In this document: positions 33,973-47,112 of the stretch, piece after piece
Position numbering within the stretch: position 1 is the stretch's first letter
Layout of the letters: each line of letters begins with the position of its first letter
DNA from: Cordia subcordata
Lineage: Eukaryota > Streptophyta > Magnoliopsida > Boraginales > Cordiaceae
Assembly: GCA_028554755.1 (NCBI GenBank)
Contig: JAPTOF010000025.1
Coordinates: 62,001 to 126,000, forward strand
Direction of reading: 5' to 3'
Length of the DNA stretch: 64,000 bases
The notes under the pieces: model-generated
Database searches by the model: none
What the model was told of the DNA's origin: nothing
What the model saw: only the letters and a program-made list of their open reading frames with translations
Program-made: the position numbers and the translations under genes

Positions 33973-36781
33973 ATGATTGGTTCTTGGAATATTTGGGGTC
34001 TAAACTCCCCTCGCAAACAAAAAGAAGTGAAGGCTTGAATCAACAAGCACAAATTGGATAGTTTTTGTTTTTTGGAAACCAAGGTCAATGAGAACAATGC
34101 CGTTGCCAACTATTTCAGCACCTTGGGTTTTGCTAATCACACGGATGAGAATATAAGAGGAAGACTTTGGGTCTTTTGGAGAAATCATCTCAAAATCAAC
34201 ATCCTTGATGGCACGGAACAACGTATTCTTTGTCATCTCTCCATTGCTGCAAATTGCTCTTTTTTCATTGGATTTATCTATGGAAAGAACACTCCCTCAT
34301 CGAGGAGATTGCTTTGGAAAAAAATTAAAATTTGGAGTGATTGGTGTCCGGATGGTCCACTTTGCATTATGGGTGATTTCAATGAAATCCTTCATGATGG
34401 GGATAGATCCACTTCCTGGAGTATTCCATCTAGTGCATATGATTTCAAACAATGTGTTGCTCAAGCCAAATTACACGAAATAAGAGCTCTTGGTCCGCAC
34501 TTCGCATGGTCCAACCGAAGCTCACATGGAAACTACATTGCAAGCAAAATCGATCGGGCACTCGTCAATCCACAACGGATGGGGCACGTGGAGAACTCTT
34601 TCCTCTTGGTTGACAATCCCGGTATTTCAGATCATTGCCCTCTCATTTTGCATACCAACTTGATCATGCATTCCTCCCAAAGCCATTCAAATTCTACAAT
34701 GCATGGACATCTCATGAATTCTTTTTACCTTTTGTGGAAAAGCATTGGAGTGCGCGGGTTTTTGGCAGTCCAATTTTCTTTTTATTCCAAAAGCAAAGGT
34801 ATCTCAAGAAGGCATTGAAGGAGTTTGATAAGACTTATTACTCTTGCATCCCACGTCAAATTGGCCACCACAAGGATAACCTCAGATTGGTGCAAGTTGA
34901 CATTCTCAACGGGTTTGTTAATGAGTAGAACATTAACCAGGAAAAGGAGATCATGTTGAAGATTGAAGAACCTGAGAGCATTCATAAACACATGCCCCAC
35001 CAAAAATCTAGACTCCAATGGATTAAGCATGATGACACAAATTGAAGCTTCTTTCACAATGTTATAAAAGGAAGGAGAAGCAAGAGCAGTATTAATGCTA
35101 TCATGAATGATGATGGCACTCTCCTCACCTCTTGCAAGGATATCAAGGATGAATTCATTTCCTACTTCAAGCATCTCCTTGGTACTCCAAAGTCTACACA
35201 TGCCAATGTGAACACCATTAAAGGTATTCTTGGGAAAACTATTGCGGAGGATCTCTCGGCCAACCTTGCTGCTCCTGTCACCTTGGACGAGATCAAGAAC
35301 ACTCTCTTCTCCATTAATCCCAACAAAAGTCCGGCTCACATTTCTATATGAATGCTTGGAATATTGTGGGTGGTGACGTTCTCAATGCTATTAGCTCCTT
35401 TTTTCACACCTCCAAGAAGCTCCTTAAAGAGGTAAATGCAACATACATTGCTCTTGTACCTAAAGTCCATAACCCCACGAAGGTTAAAGACTTTAGGCCC
35501 ATTTCTTGTTGCAATACAATTTACAAATGTATTTCCAAGATCCTTGCAAATAGAATCAAAGCTTGCCTACCTTCTATTATTTCCTGAATCACCGCTTTTA
35601 TTGAAGGAAGGCTCATCAATGAGAACATTCTTCTTGCTCATGACATATTTAGAGGCTATTCTAGAGCCCATATCTCTCCAAGATGTGCTTTGAAAGTTGA
35701 CATCAGAAAGCTTTTGACTCTCTTAGTTGGGATTTCATTGAAACTACTCTTCATGCTTTTGGTTTTCCAAGCACCTTTATTGGATGGATTATGGCATGTA
35801 TTACCACTCCTAGTTTCTCCATCTCCGTTAATGGGAGTCTTGAAGGGTTTTGCAAAGGGGCAAATGGGATTAGGCAAGGTGATCCTCTCTCCCCCTGTGT
35901 CTTTGTTATTTGTATGGAAGTTCTTTCATCCATGCTTAACAAGCTTGAGCATAACCCAAGTTTTGGGTACCATCCCAAATGTGCAAAACTGAAGCTAAAT
36001 CACATTTGCTTTGCGGATGACCTTTTCATCTTTTGTAGGGGAAACTTGGAGTCCATAAATCGCATTTTGGAAATTTTGAAGGAGTACCACTGGTTCTCGG
36101 GACTCAAGGTAAACAGCAACAAAAGTGATGCATTCTTTGGGGGTGTTTCACAAAATGTTAAGCAACTCATCCTTGGAAAACTTGACTTTCAAGAAGGTCA
36201 ATTGCCTATAAGGTACTTAGGTGCGCCTTTGGTCACCCGCAAACTTCGAAAAGGAGATTGTGGACCTCTCTTGGAAAAAAATTAATGGGAGAATTGAGCA
36301 ATGGACAACTAAATGGCTTTCTTATGCGGGAAGACTTCTCCTCATCAAATCCACTCTTCAACAAATTTGTGCATATTGGGCTAGAAACTTACTCATACCT
36401 AAATGCATCATCAAGGAAATTGAATCAAAGTCTAGTGCCTTCCTTTGGAGAGACACGGGTGCTAGGATTGCTTGGAACAACATTTGTATGCCACAGGATG
36501 AGGGTGGCTTGGGAGTTAGATCTACTGGAGAAATCAACCACACTTACTTCATCAAGGTTTTTTGGAGAATGTATGCTCACCGGGACACACTTTGTGTGAA
36601 AATGAAGAATGTTCCCCTTTGTCTTTGGTCAAAAAGAGGCTTTAGCTATTTAGGCTCCTTCGTTGGGAAACCAGTCCAAATTGATGCTCTTGCGGAATCA
36701 AGGAGGAATCTTGAATATGCGAGAATTTGCATTGAGGTTAAGTTGGAGGAAAAATCGCCGGATGAAATTTTCCCAAAGTTA
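33493..36781 (+). repeat. Array unit 6 (3289 bp)
   Basis: One of two units with the five-G form tttgggggtgttt (about 36137), which keeps FFGGVSQNVKQLILG in frame. It has gtgtccgg in the endonuclease and cctcccaaagc near 34673. Confidence 0.92.
33973..36594 (+). pseudogene. Unit 6 ORF2 fragment (endonuclease and RT)
   Basis: The endonuclease is open at 34054 to about 34675, then shifted at cctcccaaag. The RT is split at ccggctc (about 35332), with a TGA at 35585-35587, and shifted at atcagaaagc. FADD is at about 36012, and the frame continues to 36285. Confidence 0.86.
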
Positions 36782-37261
36782 AGGGATGGAACAAGAACTC
36801 GGGTTTGCGTGGAATACGCGTGGAAACCGAGTGTTTGCACTCATTGTAAGATGGTAGGTCACTTGGTTGCTCGATGTCCGTCAAGACCAAACTTGCTGCC
36901 ACAAAAAACTCAAGACACAAAGATGCCTCGAGACTCAAAAACATTGGATACGTGGAAAGTGGTTGGGAGCAGAAGGGGTCCAAGGAAGGAAGTGATCCAC
37001 GCTTTGAGAAGCAAGAAGAGATTTCATCTGCTTCTAAAGCAAGACAAGATGATGAAGGAGAGTTTGTTGAGCCAGCTCCACCAAGGATGGTACAAAAATA
37101 GCAACCAAAAGAATCAAATTCTTTCAAAGCAGTTGATAAGTTTAAAAGCGGAGAGGATGAAGAAATTGAGCATACAACAAACTAAGGCGGCCACTCGGAT
37201 GAGCAAAATTCTGAAGGAAATGATGCTTTGGACCCGAGGTCCAATCACTCCCTCTTGAGAA
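36595..37261 (+). pseudogene. ORF1 fragment at the unit 6/7 junction, fused to the unit 6 ORF2 tail
   Basis: The open frame 36221-37258 (345 codons) includes the ORF2 tail, VKMKNVPLCLW, the CCHC knuckle and the shifted basic tail. Confidence 0.82.
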
Positions 37262-40069
37262 ATGATTGGTTCTTGGAATATTTGGGGTCTAAACTCCCCT
37301 TGCAAACAAAAAGAAGTGAAGGCTTGAATCAACAAGCACAAATTGGATAGTTTTGTTTTTTGGAAACCAAGGTCAATGAGAACAATGCCGTTGCCAACTA
37401 TTTCAGCACCTTGGGTTTTGCTAATCACACGGATGAGAATATAAGAGGAAGACTTTGGGTCTTTTGGAGAAATCATCTCAAAATCAACATCCTTGATGGC
37501 ACGGAACAACGTATTCTTTGTCATCTCTCCATTGCTGCAAATTGCTCTTTTTTCATTGGATTTATCTATGGAAAGAACACTCCCTCATCGAGGAGATTGC
37601 TTTGGAAAAAAATTAAAATTTGGAGTGATTGGTGTCCTGGATGGTCCACTTTGCATTATGGGTGATTTCAATGAAATCCTTCATGATGGGGATAGATCCA
37701 CTTCGGAGTATTCCATCTAGTGCATATGATTTCAAACAATGTGTTGCTCAAGCCAAATTACACGAAATAAGAGCTCTTGGTCCGCACTTCGCATGGTCCA
37801 ACCGAAGCTCACATGGAAACTACATTGCAAGCAAAATCGATCGGGCACTCGTCAATCCACAACGGATGGGGCACGTGGAGAACTCTTTCCTCTTGGTTGA
37901 CAATCCCGGTATTTCAGATCATTGCCCTCTCATTTTGCATACCAACTTGATCATGCATTCCTCCCCAAAGCCATTCAAATTCTACAATGCATGGACATCT
38001 CATGAATTCTTTTACCTTTTGTGGAAAAGCATTGGAGTGCGCGGGTTTTTGGCAGTCCAATTTTCTTTTTATTCCAAAAGCAAAGGTATCTCAAGAAGGC
38101 ATTGAAGGAGTTTGATAAGACTTATTACTCTTGCATCCCACGTCAAATTGGCCACCACAAGGATAACCTCAGATTGGTGCAAGTTGACATTCTCAACGGG
38201 TTTGTTAATGAGTAGAACATTAACCAGGAAAAGGAGATCATGTTGAAGATTGAAGAACCTGAGAGCATTCATAAACACATGCCCCACCAAAAATCTAGAC
38301 TCCAATGGATTAAGCATGATGACACAAATTGAAGCTTCTTTCACAATGTTATAAAAGGAAGGAGAAGCAAGAGCAGTATTAATGCTATCATGAATGATGA
38401 TGGCACTCTCCTCACCTCTTGCAAGGATATCAAGGATGAATTCATTTCCTACTTCAAGCATCTCCTTGGTACTCCAAAGTCTACACATGCCAATGTGAAC
38501 ACCATTAAAGGTATTCTTGGGAAAACTATTGCGGAGGATCTCTCGGCCAACCTTGCTGCTCCTGTCACCTTGGACGAGATCAAGAACACTCTCTTCTCCA
38601 TTAATCCCAACAAAAGTCCGGGCTCACATTTCTATATGAATGCTTGGAATATTGTGGGTGGTGACGTTCTCAATGCTATTAGCTCCTTTTTTCACACCTC
38701 CAAGAAGCTCCTTAAAGAGGTAAATGCAACATACATTGCTCTTGTACCTAAAGTCCATAACCCCACGAAGGTTAAAGACTTTAGGCCCATTTCTTGTTGC
38801 AATACAATTTACAAATGTATTTCCAAGATCCTTGCAAATAGAATCAAAGCTTGCCTACCTTCTATTATTTCCTGGAATCAGTCTGCTTTTATTGAAGGAA
38901 GGCTCATCAATGAGAACATTCTTCTTGCTCATGACATATTTAGAGGCTATTCTAGAGCCCATATCTCTCCAAGATGTGCTTTGAAAGTTGACATCAGAAA
39001 GCTTTTGACTCTCTTAGTTGGGATTTCATTGAAACTACTCTTCATGCTTTTGGTTTTCCAAGCACCTTTATTGGATGGATTATGGCATGTATTACCACTC
39101 CTAGTTTCTCCATCTCCGTTAATGGGAGTCTTGAAGGGTTTTGCAAAGGGGCAAATGGGATTAGGCAAGGTGATCCTCTCTCCCCCTGTGTCTTTGTTAT
39201 TTGTATGGAAGTTCTTTCATCCATGCTTAACAAGCTTGAGCATAACCCAAGTTTTGGGTACCATCCCAAATGTGCAAAACTGAAGCTAAATCACATTTGC
39301 TTTGCGGATGACCTTTTCATCTTTTGTAGGGGAAACTTGGAGTCCATAAATCGCATTTTGGAAATTTTGAAGGAGTACCACTGGTTCTCGGGACTCAAGG
39401 TAAACAGCAACAAAAGTGATGCATTCTTTGGGGGTGTTTCACAAAATGTTAAGCAACTCATCCTTGGAAAACTTGACTTTCAAGAAGGTCAATTGCCTAT
39501 AAGGTACTTAGGTGCGCCTTTGGTCACCCGCAAACTTGAAAAGGAGATTGTGGACCTCTCTTGGAAAAAATTAATGGGAGAATTGAGCAATGGACAACTA
39601 AATGGCTTTCTTATGCGGGAAGACTTCTCCTCATCAAATCCACTCTTCAACAAATTTGTGCATATTGGGCTAGAAACTTACTCATACCTAAATGCATCAT
39701 CAAGGAAATTGAATCAAAGTCTAGTGCCTTCCTTTGGAGAGACACGGGTGCTAGGATTGCTTGGAACAACATTTGTATGCCACAGGATGAGGGTGGCTTG
39801 GGAGTTAGATCTACTGGAGAAATCAACCACACTTACTTCATCAAGGTTTTTTGGAGAATGTATGCTCACCGGGACACACTTTGTGTGAAAATGAAGAATG
39901 TTCCCTTTGTCTTTGGTCAAAAAGAGGCTTTAGCTATTTAGGCTCCTTCGTTGGGAAACCAGTCCAAATTGATGCTCTTGCGGAATCAAGGAGGAATCTT
40001 GAATATGCGAGAATTTGCATTGAGGTTAAGTTGGAGGAAAAATCGCCGGATGAAATTTTCCCAAAGTTA
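36782..40069 (+). repeat. Array unit 7 (3288 bp)
   Basis: It has the five-G tttgggggtgttt form like unit 6 and the intact gggctc RT form. Private changes are ccccttgcaaac (about 37297), one T fewer in the T run at about 37353, and cacttcggag lacking CCT at about 37702. Confidence 0.92.
37262..39883 (+). pseudogene. Unit 7 ORF2 fragment (endonuclease and RT)
   Basis: The endonuclease is broken into 37360-37665 and 37629-38105 by gtgtcctgg and the deletion near 37702. The RT is open at 38390-39283 from NDDGTLL through NKSPGSHFY, RPISCC and WNQSAF, shifting only at atcagaaagc. The second half is open at 39082-39888 with GIRQGDPLSP, FADD and FFGGVSQNVK. Confidence 0.86.
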
Positions 40070-40548
40070 AGGGATGGAACAAGAACTCGGGTTTGCGTGG
40101 AATACGCGTGGAAACCGAGTGTTTGCACTCATTGTAAGATGGTAGGTCACTTGGTTGCTCGATGTCCGTCAAGACCAAACTTGCTGCCACAAAAAACTCA
40201 AGACACAAAGATGCCTCGAGACTCAAAAACATTGGATACGTGGAAAGTGGTTGGGAACAGAAGGGGTCCAAGGAAGGAAGTGATCCACGCTTTGAGAAGC
40301 AAGAAGAGATTTCATCTGCTTCTAAAGCAAGACAAGATGATGAAGGAGAGTTTGTTGAGCCAGCTCCACCAAGGATGGTACAAAAATAGCAACCAAAAGA
40401 ATCAAATTCTTTCAAAGCAGTTGATAAGTTTAAAAGCGGAGAGGATGAAGAAATTGAGCATACAACAAACTAAGGCGGCCACTCGGATGAGCAAAATTCT
40501 GAAGGAAATGATGCTTTGGACCCGAGGTCCAATAACACCTAAAGAGAA
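39884..40548 (+). pseudogene. ORF1 fragment at the unit 7/8 junction
   Basis: One C is missing in gttccctttgtc (about 39900), as at the unit 4/5 junction, so the chimera is broken at the joint. The ORF1 part is open at 39851-40552 with the CCHC knuckle and the shifted tail (aacagaagggg). Confidence 0.8.
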
Positions 40549-43350
40549 ATGATTGGTTCTTGGAATATTTGGGGTCTAAACTCCCCTCGCAAACAAAAAG
40601 AAGTGAAGGCTTGAATCAACAAGCACAAATTGGATAGTTTTTGTTTTTTGGAAACCAAGGTCAATGAGAACAATGCCGTTGCCAACTATTTCAGCACCTT
40701 GGGTTTTGCTAATCACACGGATGAGAATATAAGAGGAAGACTTTGGGTCTTTTGGAGAAATCATCTCAAAATCAACATCCTTGATGGCACGGAACAACGT
40801 ATTCTTTGTCATCTCTCCATTGCTGCAAATTGCTCTTTTTTCATTGGATTTATCTATGGAAAGAACACTCCCTCATCGAGGAGATTGCTTTGGAAAAAAA
40901 TTAAAATTTGGAGTGATTGGTGTCTGGATGGTCCACTTTGCATTATGGGTGATTTCAATGAAATCCTTCATGATGGGGATAGATCCACTTCCTGGAGTAT
41001 TCCATCTAGTGCATATGATTTCAAACAATGTGTTGCTCAAGCCAAATTACACGAAATAAGAGCTCTTGGTCCGCACTTCGCATGGTCCAACCGAAGCTCA
41101 CATGGAAACTACATTGCAAGCAAAATCGATCGGGCACTCGTCAATCCACAACGGATGGGGCACGTGGAGAACTCTTTCCTCTTGGTTGACAATCCCGGTA
41201 TTTCAGATCATTGCCCTCTCATTTTGCATACCAACTTGATCATGCATTCCTCCCCAAAGCCATTCAAATTCTACAATGCATGGACATCTCATGAATTCTT
41301 TTTACCTTTTGTGGAAAAGCATTGGAGTGCGCGGGTTTTTGGCAGTCCAATTTTCTTTTTATTCCAAAAGCAAAGGTATCTCAAGAAGGCATTGAAGGAG
41401 TTTGATAAGACTTATTACTCTTGCATCCCACGTCAAATTGGCCACCACAAGGATAACCTCAGTTGGTGCAAGTTGACATTCTCAACGGGTTTGTTAATGA
41501 GTAGAACATTAACCAGGAAAAGGAGATCATGTTGAAGATTGAAGAACCTGAGAGCATTCATAAACACATGCCCCACCAAAAATCTAGACTCCAATGGATT
41601 AAGCATGATGACACAAATTGAAGCTTCTTTCACAATGTTATAAAAGGAAGGAGAAGCAAGAGCGATTAATGCTATCATGAATGATGATGGCACTCTCCTC
41701 ACCTCTTGCAAGGATATCAAGGATGAATTCATTTCCTACTTCAAGCATCTCCTTGGTACTCCAAAGTCTACACATGCCAATGTGAACACCATTAAAGGTA
41801 TTCTTGGGAAAACTATTGCGGAGGATCTCTCGGCCAACCTTGCTGCTCTGTCACCTTGGACGAGATCAAGAACACTCTCTTCTCCATTAATCCCAACAAA
41901 AGTCCGGCTCACATTTCTATATGAATGCTTGGAATATTGTGGGTGGTGACGTTCTCAATGCTATTAGCTCCTTTTTTCACACCTCCAAGAAGCTCCTTAA
42001 AGAGGTAAATGCAACATACATTGCTCTTGTACCTAAAGTCCATAACCCCACGAAGGTTAAAGACTTTAGGCCCATTTCTTGTTGCAATACAATTTACAAA
42101 TGTATTTCCAAGATCCTTGCAAATAGAATCAAAGCTTGCCTACCTTCTATTATTTCCTGGAATCAGTCTGCTTTTATTGAAGGAAGGCTCATCAATGAGA
42201 ACATTCTTCTTGCTCATGACATATTTAGAGGCTATTCTAGAGCCCATATCTCTCCAAGATGTGCTTTGAAAGTTGACATCAGAAAGCTTTTGACTCTCTT
42301 AGTTGGGATTTCATTGAAACTACTCTTCATGCTTTTGGTTTTCCAAGCACCTTTATTGGATGGATTATGGCATGTATTACCACTCCTAGTTTCTCCATCT
42401 CCGTTAATGGGAGTCTTGAAGGGTTTTGCAAAGGGGCAAATGGGATTAGGCAAGGTGATCCTCTCTCCCCCTGTGTCTTTGTTATTTGTATGGAAGTTCT
42501 TTCATCCATGCTTAACAAGCTTGAGCATAACCCAAGTTTTGGGTACCATCCCAAATGTGCAAAACTGAAGCTAAATCACATTTGCTTTGCGGATGACCTT
42601 TTCATCTTTTGTAGAAACTTGGAGTCCATAAATCGCATTTTGGAAATTTTGAAGGAGTACCACTGGTTCTCGGGACTCAAGGTAAACAGCAACAAAAGTG
42701 ATGCATTCTTTGGGGTGTTTCACAAAATGTTAAGCAACTCATCCTTGGAAAACTTGACTTTCAAGAAGGTCAATTGCCTATAAGGTACTTAGGTGCGCCT
42801 TTGGTCACCCGCAAACTTGAAAAGGAGATTGTGGACCTCTCTAGGAAAAAATTAATTGGAGAATTGAGCAATGGACAACTAAATGGCTTTCTTATGCGGA
42901 AGACTTCTCCTCATCAAATCCACTCTTCAACAAATTTGTGCATATTGGGCTAGAAACTTACTCATACCTAAATGCATCATCAAGGAAATTGAATCAAAGT
43001 CTAGTGCCTTCCTTTGGAGAGACACGGGTGCTAGGATTGCTTGGAACAACATTTGTATGCCACAGGATGAGGGTGGCTTGGGAGTTAGATCTACTGGAGA
43101 AATCAACCACACTTACTTCATCAAGGTTTTTTGGAGAATGTATGCTCACCGGGACACACTTTGTGTGAAAATGAAGAATGTTCCCCTTTGTCTTTGGTCA
43201 AAAAGAGGCTTTAGCTATTTAGGCTCCTTCGTTGGGAAACCAGTCCAAATTGATGCTCTTGCGGAATCAAGGAGGAATCTTGAATATGCGAGAATTTGCA
43301 TTGAGGTTAAGTTGGAGGAAAAATCGCCGGATGAAATTTTCCCAAAGTTA
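40070..43350 (+). repeat. Array unit 8 (3281 bp)
   Basis: Private changes are ccaataacacctaaagag before the ORF2 ATG (about 40530), gctgctctgtcacc (about 41842) and ctctctaggaaaaaattaattgg (about 42838). It is the first unit with the ctcagttggtgc deletion shared by units 8-11. Confidence 0.92.
40549..43163 (+). pseudogene. Unit 8 ORF2 fragment (endonuclease and RT)
   Basis: The endonuclease is open at 40630-41535; the ctcagttggtgc deletion carries it past the shared TAG in another frame. The RT is broken near 41848 and again at ccggctc, open at 41921-42568, and shifted at atcagaaagc and gtagaaac. FADD is intact near 42590. Confidence 0.86.
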
Positions 43351-43827
43351 AGGGATGGAACAAGAACTCGGGTTTGCGTGGAATACGCGTGGAAACCGAG
43401 TGTTTGCACTCATTGTAAGATGGTAGGTCACTTGGTTGCTCGATGTCCGTCAAGACCAAACTTGCTGCCACAAAAAACTCAAGACACAAAGATGCCTCGA
43501 GACTCAAAAACATTGGATACGTGGAAAGTGGTTGGGACCAGAAGGGGTCCAAGGAAGGAAGTGATCCACGCTTTGAGAAGCAAGAAGAGATTTCATCTGC
43601 TTCTAAAGCAAGACAAGATGATGAAGGAGAGTTTGTTGAGCCAGCTCCACCAAGGATGGTACAAAAATAGCAACCAAAAGAATCAAATTCTTTCAAAGCA
43701 GTTGATAAGTTTAAAAGCGGAGAGGATGAAGAAATTGAGCATACAACAAACTAAGGCGGCCACTCGGATGAGCAAAATTCTGAAGGAAATGATGCTTTGG
43801 ACCCGAGGTCCAATCCCCTCTTGAGAA
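43164..43827 (+). pseudogene. ORF1 fragment at the unit 8/9 junction, fused to the unit 8 ORF2 tail
   Basis: The open frame 42883-43824 (313 codons) starts within the ORF2 tail, because of the unit 8 damage near 42840, and runs through VKMKNVPLCLW and the CCHC knuckle into the shifted tail (gggaccagaagggg). Confidence 0.81.
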
Positions 43828-46633
43828 ATGATTGGTTCTTGGAATATTTGGGGTCTAAACTCCCCTCGCAAACAAAAAGAAGTGAAGGCTTGAATCAACA
43901 AGCACAAATTGGATAGTTTTTGTTTTTTGGAAACCAAGGTCAATGAGAACAATGCCGTTGCCAACTATTTCAGCACCTTGGGTTTTGCTAATCACACGGA
44001 TGAGAATATAAGAGGAAGACTTTGGGTCTTTTGGAGAAATCATCTCAAAATCAACATCCTTGATGGCACGGAACAACGTATTCTTTGTCATCTCTCCATT
44101 GCTGCAAATTGCTCTTTTTTCATTGGATTTATCTATGGAAAGAACACTCCCTCATCGAGGAGATTGCTTTGGAAAAAAATTAAAATTTGGAGTGATTGGT
44201 GTCTGGATGGTCCACTTTGCATTATGGGTGATTTCAATGAAATCCTTCATGATGGGGATAGATCCACTTCCTGGAGTATTCCATCTAGTGCATATGATTT
44301 CAAACAATGTGTTGCTCAAGCCAAATTACACGAAATAAGAGCTCTTGGTCCGCACTTCGCATGGTCCAACCGAAGCTCACATGGAAACTACATTGCAAGC
44401 AAAATCGATCGGGCACTCGTCAATCCACAACGGATGGGGCACGTGGAGAACTCTTTCCTCTTGGTTGACAATCCCGGTATTTCAGATCATTGCCCTCTCA
44501 TTTTGCATACCAACTTGATCATGCATTCCTCCCCAAAGCCATTCAAATTCTACAATGCATGGACATCTCATGAATTCTTTTTACCTTTTGTGGAAAAGCA
44601 TTGGAGTGCGCGGGTTTTTGGCAGTCCAATTTTCTTTTTATTCCAAAAGCAAAGGTATCTCAAGAAGGCATTGAAGGAGTTTGATAAGACTTATTACTCT
44701 TGCATCCCACGTCAAATTGGCCACCACAAGGATAACCTCAGTTGGTGCAAGTTGACATTCTCAACGGGTTTGTTAATGAGTAGAACATTAACCAGAAAAG
44801 GAGATCATGTTGAAGATTGAAGAACTGAGAGCATTCATAAACACATGCCCCACCAAAAATCTAGACTCCAATGGATTAAGCATGATGACACAAATTGAAG
44901 CTTCTTTCACAATGTTATAAAAGGAAGGAGAAGCAAGAGCAGTATTAATGCTATCATGAATGATGATGGCACTCTCCTCACCTCTTGCAAGGATATCAAG
45001 GATGAATTCATTTCCTACTTCAAGCATCTCCTTGGTACTCCAAAGTCTACACATGCCAATGTGAACACCATTAAAGGTATTCTTGGGAAAACTATTGCGG
45101 AGGATCTCTCGGCCAACCTTGCTGCTCCTGTCACCTTGGACGAGATCAAGAACACTCTCTTCTCCATTAATCCCAACAAAAGTCCGGGCTCACATTTCTT
45201 TATGAATGCTTGGAATATTGTGGGTGGTGACGTTCTCAATGCTATTAGCTCCTTTTTTCACACCTCCAAGAAGCTCCTTAAAGAGGTAAATGCAACATAC
45301 ATTGCTCTTGTACCTAAAGTCCATAACCCCACGAAGGTTAAAGACTTTAGGCCCATTTCTTGTTGCAATACAATTTACAAATGTATTTCCAAGATCCTTG
45401 CAAATAGAATCAAAGCTTGCCTACCTTCTATTATTTCCTGGAATCAGTCTGCTTTTATTGAAGGAAGGCTCATCAATGAGAACATTCTTCTTGCTCATGA
45501 CATATTTAGAGGCTATTCTAGAGCCCATATCTCTCCAAGATGTGCTTTGAAAGTTGACATCAGGAAAGCTTTTGACTCTCTTAGTTGGGATTTCATTGAA
45601 ACTACTCTTCATGCTTTTGGTTTTCCAAGCACCTTTATTGGATGGATTATGGCATGTATTACCACTCCTAGTTTCTCCATCTCCGTTAATGGGAGTCTTG
45701 AAGGGTTTTGCAAAGGGGCAAATGGGATTAGGCAAGGTGATCCTCTCTCCCCCTGTGTCTTTGTTATTTGTATGGAAGTTCTTTCATCCATGCTTAACAA
45801 GCTTGAGCATAACCCAAGTTTTGGGTACCATCCCAAATGTGCAAAACTGAAGCTAAATCACATTTGCTTTGCGGATGACCTTTTCATCTTTTGTAGAAAC
45901 TTGGAGTCCATAAATCGCATTTTGGAAATTTTGAAGGAGTACCACTGGTTCTCGGGACTCAAGGTAAACAGCAACAAAAGTGATGCATTCTTTGGGGTGT
46001 TTCACAAAATGTTAAGCAACTCATCCTTGGAAAACTTGACTTTCAAGAAGGTCAATTGCCTATAAGGTACTTAGGTGCGCCTTTGGTCACCCGCAAACTT
46101 GAAAAGGAGATTGTGGACCTCTCTTGGAAAAAAATTAATGGGAGAATTGAGCAATGGACAACTAAATGGCTTTCTTATGCGGGAAGACTTCTCCTCATCA
46201 AATCCACTCTTCAACAAATTTGTGCATATTGGGCTAGAAACTTACTCATACCTAAATGCATCATCAAGGAAATTGAATCAAAGTCTAGTGCCTTCCTTTG
46301 GAGAGACACGGGTGCTAGGATTGCTTGGAACAACATTTGTATGCCACAGGATGAGGGTGGCTTGGGAGTTAGATCTACTGGAGAAATCAACCACACTTAC
46401 TTCATCAAGGTTTTTTGGAGAATGTATGCTCACCGGACACACTTTGTGTGAAAATGAAGAATGTTCCCCTTTGTCTTTGGTCAAAAAGAGGCTTTAGCTA
46501 TTTAGGCTCCTTCGTTGGGAAACCAGTCCAAATTGATGCTCTTGCGGAATCAAGGAGGAATCTTGAATATGCGAGAATTTGCATTGAGGTTAAGTTGGAG
46601 GAAAAATCGCCGGATGAAATTTTCCCAAAGTTA
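43351..46633 (+). repeat. Array unit 9 (3283 bp)
   Basis: It has the intact gggctc and atcaggaaagc forms, so its RT core is open. It is the only unit with gggaccag in ORF1. It shares the ctcagttggtgc and accagaaaagg deletions with units 10 and 11. Confidence 0.92.
43828..46446 (+). pseudogene. Unit 9 ORF2 fragment; RT core open
   Basis: The endonuclease is open at 43909-44820. The RT is open as one frame, 44956-46065 (369 codons). It contains NKSPGSHFF, RPISCCNTIYKC, WNQSAFIEGRL, KVDIRKAFDSLSWDF, GIRQGDPLSPCVFV, FADDLFIF and SGLKVNSNKS. Only PDGFT is missing from the usual motif series. The shared stops upstream and the frameshift after FFGV still separate it from the endonuclease and thumb. 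Confidence 0.88.
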
Positions 46634-47112
46634 AGGGATGGAACAAGAACTCGGGTTTGCGTGGAATACGCGTGGAAACCGAGTGTTTGCACTCATTGTA
46701 AGATGGTAGGTCACTTGGTTGCTCGATGTCCGTCAAGACCAAACTTGCTGCCACAAAAAACTCAAGACACAAAGATGCCTCGAGACTCAAAAACATTGGA
46801 TACGTGGAAAGTGGTTGGGAACAGAAGGGGTCCAAGGAAGGAAGTGATCCACGCTTTGAGAAGCAAGAAGAGATTTCATCTGCTTCTAAAGCAAGACAAG
46901 ATGATGAAGGAGAGTTTGTTGAGCCAGCTCCACCAAGGATGGTACAAAAATAGCAACCAAAAGAATCAAATTCTTTCAAAGCAGTTGATAAGTTTAAAAG
47001 CGGAGAGGATGAAGAAATTGAGCATACAACAAACTAAGGCGGCCACTCGGATGAGCAAAATTCTGAAGGAAATGATGCTTTGGACCCGAGGTCCAATCCC
47101 CCCTCTTGAGAA
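46447..47112 (+). pseudogene. ORF1 fragment at the unit 9/10 junction
   Basis: caccggacac lacks one G, so the ORF2 tail frame (46056-46451) stops at the joint. The ORF1 part is open at 46415-47116 with the CCHC knuckle and ends PPLEK before a TGA overlapping the ORF2 ATG. Confidence 0.8.
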
